A stretch of DNA of 64,000 nucleotides, from positions 7,032,201 through 7,096,200 of the forward strand of contig NC_034424.1 of the NCBI RefSeq assembly GCF_002078875.1, read 5' to 3'. The position numbers were made by a program, and so were the translations under genes. The stretch is from Numida meleagris. Taxonomy: Eukaryota; Chordata; Aves; Galliformes; Numididae. Positions 1 to 9,880 of this stretch are shown here, piece by piece; position 1 is the stretch's first letter, and each line of letters begins with the position of its first letter. The notes under the pieces are model-generated. The model saw only the letters and a list, made by a program, of their open reading frames with translations, was not told where the DNA came from and made no database searches.

Positions 1-3000
1 GGCTGCCAGTGAGTCAACAGGAGCGCTCTTTGGCTCTGAAGCTAGATTCACATTTCCTTGCAGAGTCTGCTAATGGATTGTCCCTCCTGCCCAGTTATCT
101 CATGTATCCAGCACACCCCCAAAGATCTTCCTTCACCTTTGTTGTCTGAGTGTCTTACACCCTTGGGCCACTCCTGCTGACCTCACAGGTTCTGCTGCAG
201 GGGATGGGTGCACATTTCTGCCATAGTCTGCCCCGTGGTGAAGATGCTGGCATGGGTGGCAGGAATATCATGGCAAAGCAGAGCTTTGTGAGGAGGGAAA
301 GGGGAGAAACTATGGAACTCTGTAGTTTTTTTTTTCCCCATGTCCCCAGGGCAAGAGGCTGTGTTCCCCCTTTTGGGACAAAAGCCTGGTATTTTGGGAC
401 AAAAGTCACATTCCTCCTTTTGGGTGATACCTTCTCTATGAGACCCATATCAGTGCTACCTTCACAGAGCAGCAGACCTTATCTCTGACAGTAATTACAG
501 AACGCGTTAAACACAGAAAACCAAACTGTGGTGCAGAATAAGGAAAAATAAGGCTGGCTAAAGGTGGGCAGAATCTGGCATTGCCTCTTCCTGGCGGCTG
601 CGGGCGGTGCTTCTGCATCGCTCTGTTCTCAGGAAAGCTTCGTGCCAAGTTTCAGTTCTCCCCGGCACAAATGAATCACAGCAAATTGCTCACGGAGCCT
701 CTGCAGCCGGCAAACACCGACAGCTTAGGTATAAAGGGAAAGCGCAGCCGGCCCCACTCCTGCCCTCTGAGTACAAGGCTGCTAATTAGTAAATAAGGGA
801 TAATCCGATCAATTAAGTGCTCAGCCTGGAGGCTGGAGAGGAGGGCAGAGCTCTGCCGGGGAGGCGGTGGGGAAGGAAGGGGAGGCTGTGCTGGGGGGAG
901 GGGCGGGTTGTGGTGCACAGAGCACGTTGGGGGGCACTGGGCAGGTTGTGGTGCACAAGGGCTGGTGGTGGCTGCCCTGGGTCTCTGCAATGGGCTCGTC
1001 CGTGGAGGTACAGCTTGTGCACGAGGTGGAAAGGAGAAATGCAGAGGGACAGAGGCACCGTGGGGTCTGGTGCTGGGGCGTCTTGCACGTGGAGAGCTGC
1101 AGGAGCTGCTGCCCGTTTCCAGCCTTGCACATTCAGCTTTGGGAGAGCAGCAAAAGGAAATGGAATTCTCTCTCCCTGATGCAAGTTGGGCTCTCCTGGG
1201 CTGTGCGGCTCCTGGGACCTGGCTGCAGGGACCTGTTCCTCTGCCCCTGCCCACAGCCCCCCCTCCCATCTGCATCCTTTGCTGCATCCCCCCTGGTGCT
1301 GTTAAACCCTCTCCACAAGCCCCGATTTCGATTACATGTTTTTAAAAAGTCATTAAAGAGAATTCCCCATGAAATTGTTTTTATTCCCTGCCTCTCCTGC
1401 CCGCCCCTCTGTCTATTTCCAAACTAATGAGATTAACTGAAAGCTGCAGACGTTTTCCAAGGGCCCAAGGCAAACACGGCTTCAAACCACTGTAACTCTC
1501 CTCTGGAGGAGCTGGATCCCCATGCCCCCTGCTCCCCGCTCCAAGCTGCGTTTTGCAGCCTCAGAAGGTGCTCCCATTTGGAAACCTTTGATATTTTTTT
1601 CCCTCCTCCGAGGAAGGGAAGAGAAAGTGCCCGAGGAATGAGAGCTGTCAGATGCAATTGTGTGAAATCTCACTTTTGGAGAGGGAGTCTCCATGGCACA
1701 ATACTTTTCCCTGGGATGTTGGAATGGGGGAATGGGGAGGAGTATTGGAAAAGTGATCCTGCTTCTCTCAGCCCTGTGGGTAGGAAAGGAAAAATGAAAT
1801 CTCCCGACTCCAGTAACCTGCACACCAAAGCTGACAATACCCCGTGCACCCAGCGGGATGTTGTCTGCTTGCAGTGTTTGATGCCTCACGTCCTGGTGCT
1901 CGGTCAATCAATAGAACAGATCTCCTGCTCCGCACTTCTCCCGGCCCCATGAGCTTCTCCAGGACTGATGAAAGCAAACATCCATTCTCAGGGCTGCACG
2001 CCTCTGGAAACATCACACTCCTTCAGACTGCTCTGCTGCCGTGCACTCAGGGTAAATAACAGGGAGGGAACGATGCAGGAGATTTGTTACGTGGGGAGCA
2101 ATTGCTCAGCATCGCATTTCCTCTGGTGCTGCTGTAAGCAGGGAGAGGAAAAACCCGGAATAAAACCCCCAAATATCCTGGATTAGGTGGGATCATGCTT
2201 TTGTGCATGGATGTACACGCATGTGCTGATGATGAAGGCAGTGATGGTTTTGGAATTGGAAAAAAACCTGATCTAGTTATATGGAAAATGCTCCAAAACC
2301 CATCTGGGGTGAGCTGGGTGCAGGTCCCGCTGTGCTGGGTTTGGGGCACGAAAGAAGGAAACTTGGTAGGGGTTGGAGAGCCTGATGGGCACTGCAGCAT
2401 GGCAGGACTTTCAGACCTGTTATTTCAACTGCTTCCCCCAAATCCCACAGCAAGTGATTCCTCCAGGCACTGGCAAACAGCACGGGTGGCGGGGAGCATT
2501 CTGACATAGCCACAGCATCCTCACAGCACCCTGCTGCAGAGCCATGGCTGGAGGACACCGCGCTGGGTCCGGCCCTTCTTCCAGCCCGAAGACCTCCAGT
2601 TTATTAAAGACACATTCCTGCGCTAATAAAAGGCGTGTTGTCTGGTGGCGGGGAGGCTGCAGGATGTTATGGTTGGAATGTTCCTCGGCCCTTGTGCAAT
2701 TAAAAAACCCACCAGCTGTGGATCTGCAAGGAGCTATTTTTTTCTCCCCCCAGACAGACGGAGCTGATGTTTGCTGTGATCTCCGTGTTGTCACTCGCTC
2801 CCCTTTGATGTGTGCAACTGGGAACCGCTGGCTCGCGGCTCTGGGGGGGATATCTGTCTGAGCAGTGCTCATTAGATGGCCTCTAGGATGGCGACGAGAT
2901 TAATTACGGAAGGGAAGAGACCAACCCCCGCATCCATATTCATTAGTGCATTAGGGCTTGGTGGTCATTGTGCAGAGCCCAGTGCAAAAACAATAGTGGG

Positions 3001-4380
3001 ACGAAGTCAGTTCTCTAAGATTTCAGTAATGGGACAAAAGGGTGGATCGTCTCCTTTGGGTTTGGGGGCTGGGAAGCACAGCTGGAGTCCTCCCTGCTGC
3101 CCAGGCCAGCCATGGCACAGCGCTCAGCTGTCATTATGGGATAGGTGGAAACCAGCCCCACTGCAATGGGGTGGGCAGCAGGAACACGCTGTCCTCTGTG
3201 CTCAGTGGGGCAAATACCGGTCTGGTGAACATTTACACAGGTATTTACCCCGCAAGCAGCCCAGAGCTGGATGAAGATAAGGTGAGCGCTGGGACGATGT
3301 GGAAATGCCTGTCAGCCCTACAGACCTGCAGGGCGAATTAAGCAATCGTGTTCCCAGGACACACGTAAAAATAAGTAAAAAACAATATTAATCCATAGCA
3401 ACAAAAGGCGATAGCATGGCAACAGCAGCGGCGGTTGCAAAACAAAACAGCAACAAGGAGAAAGGGGGAGAGAGAAAATAAAGCCCTGCTCTGTCCTTCT
3501 GGGCATTTTGAGGGTAAAATGGGATGTTGCATGAAAGTCAATGGGCGTTAGAGCAGCAGGTGGTGCTGGTGCTGGTGCACGGGGCTTGGGCAGCACGCAG
3601 GGCACGGGTGGGGAACACCGTGCTCTTGGCTCCCATGGGCAAAACCACCCCAAAGAGCCCAAACTGGGCTAAACTGGCATCGCAACAAGGCTTACCCCCC
3701 TGCTTTGAACTCAGGTGCTGCTGTGCTGCAGGTGCGTAGGAAGGGCGTTATGGAAACAAGCCCTAATGGGTGTTAATTTGAAGCGGTGAGGAGAAGCGCT
3801 GCCGCTGGGGTACGTGGGCTTTGGCCCCAAGCGCTGGCACAGCACTGGGCTTGGGATGTGGATGGAGGATGGGGAATCCAGATGGGATTGCATAAAACCG
3901 AGTTGCAGGCAGCTTGGCTTTATCAGAACCTCACTAAATGGATAGCTGTTAAAAGGAGCAGATTTTCCGTGCTGCGAGAGCCAAAGCAAATACAGTGAAA
4001 CGTAATTAAAAGCTTGCCTGCTAAAATAATAATTTTCTTACGGATTGAGAAACGTGAAGCACAATGAGAGATGGACGCGATAAGAGAACAATGATTCTCC
4101 ATTGTGCCTGCTGGAAGCGCGCAGATAAAGAGCACAAATAAAGGCCGGGGGGGGGGGGGTCTAAGAGCAGAGTGTTTCAGTGAGGGGTGCTCTGCACTTT
4201 CTCTAGGATAGAAGCGAGTCAATTCTGCTTCCTTGGTCATTGTACAGGAGTCAGGGCAGCTCAGTCCGTACAATCATCGCAATGTGTGTGTGCAGCCAAG
4301 GGATTTCTTGACTCCTGCCATCTGCAGCCCTTCCCCAGCACGGGCAAAAAGTTGGCAATAAATTTAAACCAGTTTTATTT
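1..4380. other. Intergenic DNA, no gene seen
   Basis: GC-rich non-coding sequence with only short open frames on both strands that overlap each other and carry no recognisable domain. I see no CR1 tail here. Patches of G/A-rich sequence lie near 3440-3480 and a 13-base G run at 4147-4159. Nothing supports an exon; the longest frame (about 200 codons, minus strand near 676-1287) is proline/serine-rich in the way of antisense GC-rich DNA. Confidence 0.7.
4147..4159. repeat. Poly-G run (13 G)
   Basis: Uninterrupted run of 13 G on the + strand. Length-variable homopolymer and a likely sequencing-error site. Confidence 0.9.
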
Positions 4381-4860
4381 ACCTTGAACTACTCAGCCAA
4401 GAATGCACATTATTTAGGGACTGGAATAAAAAGCCATTCACTCTAGTTCAATTGGCCATTTAGTTCAATTTGTGTGTGTTACTGCAGGTAATTACTATGG
4501 TAATAATGTACTGTAATCTGCGCTGATTTGGAACTTGTCCTGTTTCTGTATTAATAATAAGTGCCATATATGTACTAATTACCAGTTTGTTACCATGGTT
4601 ATTTGCGTAGATGCCATGTTAATGATACCCTGGAAACATAAAGCAATCACATTTTTGAATTAAATCTTTGTGGCCTCTTTAGTGCTAAAAGCCCAATTCA
4701 CATAAAATAATGATGAAGAAAATGAGCTCATCGCGGCTGACTCGCCAGCGAGCTGATTAGCTGCGCTGCACAAATACGCGGCCTCGCCATACTGAAAAAT
4801 TAGAGCCTCCAAAACATTTTCCACGGTTGCTAAGTAACTTCCCAAAGATGACATCACTTA
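4381..4860. promoter_or_regulatory. AT-rich repeat-free island with RFX-like motifs; candidate conserved non-coding element
   Basis: An abrupt drop in GC content without low-complexity repeats, rich in TAAT and TTTAAT-type words. It contains ATTACTATGGTAAT (4491-4504), GTTACCATGGTTAT (4589-4602) and GTTGCTAAGTAAC (4826-4838), all variants of the palindromic RFX X-box. A direct duplication of TAGTTCAATT occurs at about 4444 and 4461. Such islands upstream of developmental transcription-factor genes are often enhancers, but conservation cannot be judged from one sequence. Confidence 0.4.
4826..4838. promoter_or_regulatory. RFX X-box (GTTGCTAAGTAAC)
   Basis: The 13 bases fit the X-box pattern RYYNYY-N-RRNRAC exactly, with inverted half-sites GTTGCT and AGTAAC around one base. 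RFX-family factors bind this motif in ciliary-gene and MHC class II promoters. A CRE-like TGACATCA follows 10 bases later (4849-4856). The motif match is direct; binding is inferred. Confidence 0.5.
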
Positions 4861-4895
4861 CAGGAATACGCGGTGCCAAATCTGTCATGCACACG

Positions 4896-4903
4896 TATTT
4901 ATA
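4896..4903 (+). promoter_or_regulatory. TATA-like element before a GC-rich patch
   Basis: TATTTATA is followed immediately by a CpG-rich stretch beginning GCGCGCGGCGG. Together with the CRE-like octamer (4849-4856) and X-box upstream it resembles a small core promoter pointing rightward. No open frame or known gene follows, so any product would be a non-coding transcript such as an enhancer RNA. It could equally be coincidence. Confidence 0.25.
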
Positions 4904-4996
4904 GAGCGCGCGGCGGAGAGCCCTCGGCTGCTGCCATCGGTGCGAGCTGCTGGCTCAGTGCCGGAGCAGGGGGGTAAATAAGCAATGAGCAGGCAT

Positions 4997-5011
4997 CCCC
5001 CCCCCCCCCCC
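4997..5011. repeat. Poly-C run (15 C)
   Basis: Fifteen consecutive C on the + strand, just downstream of the GC-rich patch at 4904-4980. Confidence 0.9.
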
Positions 5012-6819
5012 GACACATGCACTGCTCATTGGAAGGAGCCAGCAGGCGGTCTGTAGACATAGATCTATTTTTTAGGATTATTTAAAGCCGAGAGGGACCG
5101 CTGCTGTCCCTCCCCTACGCTGCAGGTCCTGTGCTGGGTTGCAGCTCTGCTCCCCATCCAGCTGAGCGGGGCAGTGTGCTGTCCCAGCCACCCCCTCCCT
5201 GAGCCGGTCCCCAAATCCCATCTGTCGGTCCCGCTCTGGTGCCACTGATGTCCCCATGCTCTGGTTTGTGCTGCGACCAACCTGCTGTTCCCACGCTGCA
5301 GCACCTCTCTGGCCATGCTGGATCTCCATTACGAGTAAAAATAGTTTCTTGGCAATGAAAACCTTCCCTTTTCCCTCGTCGTGTAGTAAACAATGGGTCC
5401 TTCCTTCGCCTGCGTTAATGGCGATCCTTTAACCAGATGGCATGGGGATGGGGAAATGTGTGGTAGGGAAGCGCTGCGTTGTCCCTGCAGGCAGCAATGG
5501 ATGGAAATGTGTAGGTCCCAATGCTATGGTAAACTTGGATCCTTACTGCTATGGGTGAAGCCCCAAAGCTCCACTGGGGTCTGGATGCTGCAGCGCTCAG
5601 CACCCTGGGGTGGCTGAAGGCTGGAGCATGGCTCTCCTGTCTCCTGGCTGGGGCTGCTCAGGGGGATGGGGCAGGGCACCCTGCAGAGTCTGCTTGAGCA
5701 AAACGGGCACCCTGGGCACCTCCCCCCAAAAGCCCCCAGGAAACCTCCCCACTGTTTTGCCCACTGAAGTGCTGACTCAACCCACAACGGAGCGGTTTGA
5801 CTTTGTCCTCCTCCTGCTCCGTTCCATGCCAAGGCAGCACAGCAGGGCCGTGGCATGTGAATAGCTGCTCAGCGCTCTTTATTATCTGGTCGTTATTTTT
5901 CTGCTGAAGCCTGAGATAAACAAAGAATAAATCAAGGCAGCACAGGAGCCGCTTGGAGCAGGTAAAGGATGGAGAAGGTTTTAATCGGCGGAACTGGGTG
6001 CAAAAAGCCAAAAAGGGAGAGGGAGGGAGGAAAAGGGGGTGAGAGACAAAGGGAGGGGGAGCAGCCCCTCTTGTTGTTGGTGGGACCAAGACAAATGCTT
6101 CCAAAGCCGCGTTTTCCACATGACTCCCAGCGAAAGCCCCCGGTTTGATGATTAATCGCCGGCCCCCATCCATCACTCCATCCGTCGTGCTCCCACCCCA
6201 TCTCCCCATCGCCAGCTTTGCCGGGGGGGAAACCAGCAAGTTACTTAAGAAAACGTGGTCAAATAAGTAGAGGAGGGAACAAATAAGGGACTATTGTGGG
6301 AACTTCTGCGGTGCTGGCGGGGTACCGCGCTCCGGAGGCTTCCGCAGAGCTGCTGACACCGGGAGCGTCTCCCGAAATGGATGGACTTTGCCTCTTGCCT
6401 CATATATCTGTTTAATGACCTCTCCTCGCGGGCACTTGACGGGTGATTTATGGGATATAAATTTTACCTCTTCCACCTTGCAGGGTGGGAGCACCTCGCC
6501 CCGCTGCCTTCCTCCGGCCCTTCCTTCCGAAAACAAAGCAACAAACCTTTAAAAAGGTGTTTTTTCCTCTCTGAAAGCAAGCTGCTGCTGACGCAGCGTT
6601 CCAGGCCGATGGGGCTGTTCAGAAAAGGAAAACAGCAGCATCCCAGCTGATTTCCTGCAAATAATAATAATAATAATAAAAAAATAAAAAAACAAGCCCT
6701 TAATTCTTTTACTGGCAATCTGTAGCCTCTAATTCATAAATTCATCAGGACTTTCCCAGGATGTCAGTTTTGGCAAATGAGCCCTGAGTTGCTGCATGCT
6801 AATGGAGCGGTGGGCTGCC
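5012..6819. other. Intergenic DNA, no gene seen
   Basis: Mixed-composition non-coding DNA. A purine-rich tract lies at about 6008-6060 and an (AAT)n/A-rich microsatellite at 6658-6692. No frame resembles a known protein. Confidence 0.7.
6658..6692. repeat. (AAT)n / A-rich microsatellite
   Basis: About seven AAT units followed by two A7-A8 blocks separated by T. Confidence 0.85.
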
Positions 6820-6919
6820 TGACCTCAGGAAATAGAGAGGCCAAACATGAAAAAACAGAGCCGGGTTCAAGGCTGGGGCTGTGAACCCCAGATTTGAGGG
6901 TGAGGTCAGGGGAGGGTCA
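6820..6919 (+). promoter_or_regulatory. Nuclear-receptor half-site cluster with a DR5 element
   Basis: Within 100 bases there are five perfect RGKTCA half-sites: TGACCT (6820-6825), GGTTCA (6864-6869), TGAACC (6882-6887), AGGTCA (6903-6908) and GGGTCA (6914-6919). The last two form a direct repeat with a 5-base spacer (6909-6913), the canonical DR5 arrangement bound by RAR/RXR heterodimers. GGGTTCA and TGAACCC (6863-6869, 6882-6888) form a perfect 7-base inverted pair with a 12-base spacer. The cluster lies about 54 kb upstream of the RXRA start codon, the only gene seen here. Motif content is direct; the enhancer role is inferred. Confidence 0.45.
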
Positions 6920-8374
6920 GGAAAGCATTGTGTGAGCGCGAGGAGAAGCGCTGGTTTCTATTTAGAGCCTTTCATGCCGCTCCGAGGGAACTCTGGCCAT
7001 TGTGCGCGGAGCAGCGCTGCGCCTCCAGGAGCCCTGGTGCAGAGCTCGGGGCCGACCCCGCGAGCACCGTGAGCCAAACCTCCCCACCTTGCCAGGGGAG
7101 CCCCGCCTGGCCCTTCCCGGTGGCTAACGCAGATGGATTTGCTTTGGCACGTAACGGTGATGAATGTGCCAGGTGCTATTCATTAGAAATGATTTGTCGG
7201 CGCGGGCGCAGCTCGCCTGCCCATTAGGACACATTTACTCCGCAGGTTAGTAATGATGGGTGCGCTTAATCGCTCCTGAGTAGAAGAGAGCATTAAAGAG
7301 TCCTGGAAGGAAAGGGCTATCGATATTTATGGCTTCAGTTTGCTGGGGGAGGAAGCCTGCCCTGACTCCCTGCTCACCGGGGCATGCTGCCACAGGCGAG
7401 GTGTTTTCTTGGCTTCAGTGCACCTGAATGTGGTGGAAACAGTGAAGCCCACTTCCAAAGGGGACCCATTACAGCCAGAGATGTCCATCTCGGCTGCATC
7501 CCATGCTGGACAGTTGCTGGCGGAGGGATGATGATGGCCATTACAGCCCAATTCCTCCCCTGCCCTCCCAAGTGAGATCCTGTTAGCAGCCCTCTGCCAA
7601 TAGGCGGCCATTTACTTAAGTCCCAATTTTTCATTAAAATAGCACATATGGCCATCAAGCACTGCAAGGTCACGGGGCTGCATTGTCTCAGCTTAATATG
7701 ATGCTATTAAAGCTGGGCTATTATGTCCCAGATACAGCAAGTTCAGCAGTGTAATCTCAAGCATTGGGCAAGGCTGCAATTTCCTCCTGTCCTCCTGCTA
7801 TGATCTTATCAAAGCCTGAGTGATCTCTGTAGACAAAATCATGCTGGAAAGCATTAAGCATCATGAGCAGCTCTGCTTCCGTGGGGCTGAGGGGAGGCTG
7901 TGCTCACAGCGTGGTTCCTCCTCTGGGCAGCATCACCTGGGAGTGCTCCGCAATGGGCAGAGGTCACGTTTTCTCCCTGCAAACCTGGCCTCCATTGCAT
8001 CCTGCCTGCTCTCCACTCAGGCAGGAAAATGGGAAGGCAAACAGTGATAGGGCAGAGGGAGAGGGACTGGGAATGGGCTGGGGGCATTAAAGTGCCACGC
8101 AAAGATACACCCTGTGCTGACTCACTGGCGCTGATATCAAGTGCTCTAAGTGTGCCCAGATGGGACGTTTTCATCGGAAGAAGCAAGTATGTAAATAACA
8201 GCAAGTTTGCGCACACAGCAGCGCTGCCAAGAAGGAAACGTTTCTTGCGCTATCTCCGTGAGAATGGCTGGGAGAGACAACAAATGTGCCGCTCCATCCT
8301 GGCGACAGGGAGCGGGGAGGATCAGCATGGGAGAAGCAAGCGACTGCTCCCACTGTGCATGCACGCTGCTCTGC
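6920..8374. other. Intergenic DNA, no gene seen
   Basis: No gene or CR1 remnant recognised. A moderately AT-rich stretch at about 7600-7830 might be conserved but shows no specific motif array. Confidence 0.65.
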
Positions 8375-8600
8375 GGTGCAGCCTTGCCATGGTGCAGCCT
8401 TGCCATGGTGCAGCTCTTCTATAGTGCAGCTTTCCATGGGGCAACCATACATCCCATCTTGCAAACGTGCCGTGATGCAGATGTACTGTGGTGTAGCCGT
8501 GCGGTGATGCAGCTATGCTATGCTGCAACTGAACCATGATGCAGCTGTGCAGTGATGCTCTTGTACCGTGCTGCAGCCACGCCGTGATGCAGCTGTGCCG
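8375..8600. repeat. 16-bp minisatellite
   Basis: Tandem array of about 13 units with a 16-base period and a consensus close to GRTGCAGCYNTGCCRT. The first two units (8375-8390, 8391-8406) are identical. Later units diverge, and one irregular stretch (about 8438-8473) breaks the phase before eight more 16-base units. Because 16 is not a multiple of 3, every frame cycles through the unit with a 16-residue period, which explains the repetitive chance frames here. Confidence 0.85.
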
Positions 8601-9419
8601 CCCAGCACAGCAAGCTGGGTGAACTCAAGTAGCTGTGAGGAAGGTCTCGCTTGGGAAGCAGACTGAACAACTCACCAGAAAGGAAAGAGATGCAAAAGCC
8701 ATGCTCCTCTGCTGTTATTTCCCATTTGAGTCAAAACAGCTTAAAAGATAATTAGTTAATTGAGCAATGGGAGCCATCTCCCTATAGCTATGTGTCAGCT
8801 CCTATTAGCTGCTCTGTAGCGCTATCTGAGAACACACAGATCCGCTCTGCAGATATCGACCCATGCATCCAGGCTCTGTGCTTCCCCTTGGAGGCAGTGG
8901 GGCTCGGGGCTGCTTCATCACCGCTCCCCACTGGCGGCCGTCAGCTGCAATTGTTTTCTAGTGAAAATAGATGTTCACTATCGATTCCTTTCCTCCTGCC
9001 GAGTCCGGGCGCCTTCTCCTTAGTTACTCCAATAAAACGCAACTAATTAAATTTGTGCCTCGCTTTTCCGATACTGCGTTATCCTAATCAGTAATTAAGG
9101 GGTCCGCGTGGAAGGGAAGGGCGTTATTCCCTGCAAAAGATCTCCTCGTGGCTTGAAGGACGAATCATGGAAGGAGCAAAGCTTTCAGCAAAGGCCATGG
9201 CGGGGGCCTGGGGGTGTGGGGGGGTCCCTGGGGCGTCTCAGTGGGAGGTGCTGGAGCTCTTTGGCCACCATCTACCTGGGGAACCTCTGGGAGGATGGGG
9301 GATCCCTCCAGATCCCCCATTGCACTTTTGATGCCAATTTGCACGTTGCTTTATGCAGCACAGCGACAGACCGAATTTGGCCGAGGAACCACATCGGTAA
9401 TTGAAATTTGAAAGGGCTC
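8601..9419. other. Intergenic DNA, no gene seen
   Basis: Unremarkable non-coding sequence, with an AT-rich segment at about 8740-8800 and TAAT-containing sequence near 9040-9100. Confidence 0.65.
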
Positions 9420-9880
9420 CAGACAATATCGATGCCTACAATTCCGCATCCCCTTGGTTTCCATTCTGCTCACAGGTTCGATTGAAGACGGGTCTGTTTC
9501 GGATTATTTTCTCTCTCCCTTCCTTGAAGTGATTGAAGTCTTAATAATCAAGGATAATACCGACGCCAAAGTTTTAAGCAATAAACATATAAACAGAATG
9601 AAGAGAAGCAGAATGCTCATGTCTCTCAGCAGCGAAAATGGTTCCGTTTTATTTTGCTGTAGCAGATGTTAAGTTTCCAATAATAAAATAAAATAAAAAA
9701 TCTAAGGGAGACATTTAGCAAAGTATAGCTTTACACTCCAGAGTTATCACTCCAATTTCAACCGGGACCATAAAGTTTTATGACCTATTAAATTGTCCTA
9801 AACCTCCTTTAACACACTAGCTCTAATGCTGGAGATTAACCATTTAGAAAAAGGAGGTTACCTTCGCCGAGATTGGGCCG
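9420..9880. other. AT-rich repeat-free island; candidate conserved non-coding element
   Basis: About 460 bases of AT-rich, complex sequence containing several TAAT homeodomain-type cores and a short AATAAAATAAAATAAA stretch near 9680. It contrasts sharply with the GC-rich flanks. One frame (9454-9672) encodes no recognisable domain. The enhancer idea is an inference from composition only. Confidence 0.3.

Noticed and set aside
676..1287. 203-codon minus-strand frame
   Set aside because: Low-complexity Pro/Ser/Arg composition with overlapping frames in several registers; no known protein.
4826..4856. MHC class II-type X/X2 box pair
   Set aside because: The X-box and CRE-like site are 10 bases apart, not adjacent as in the X-X2 module, and no Y-box or class II gene is present.
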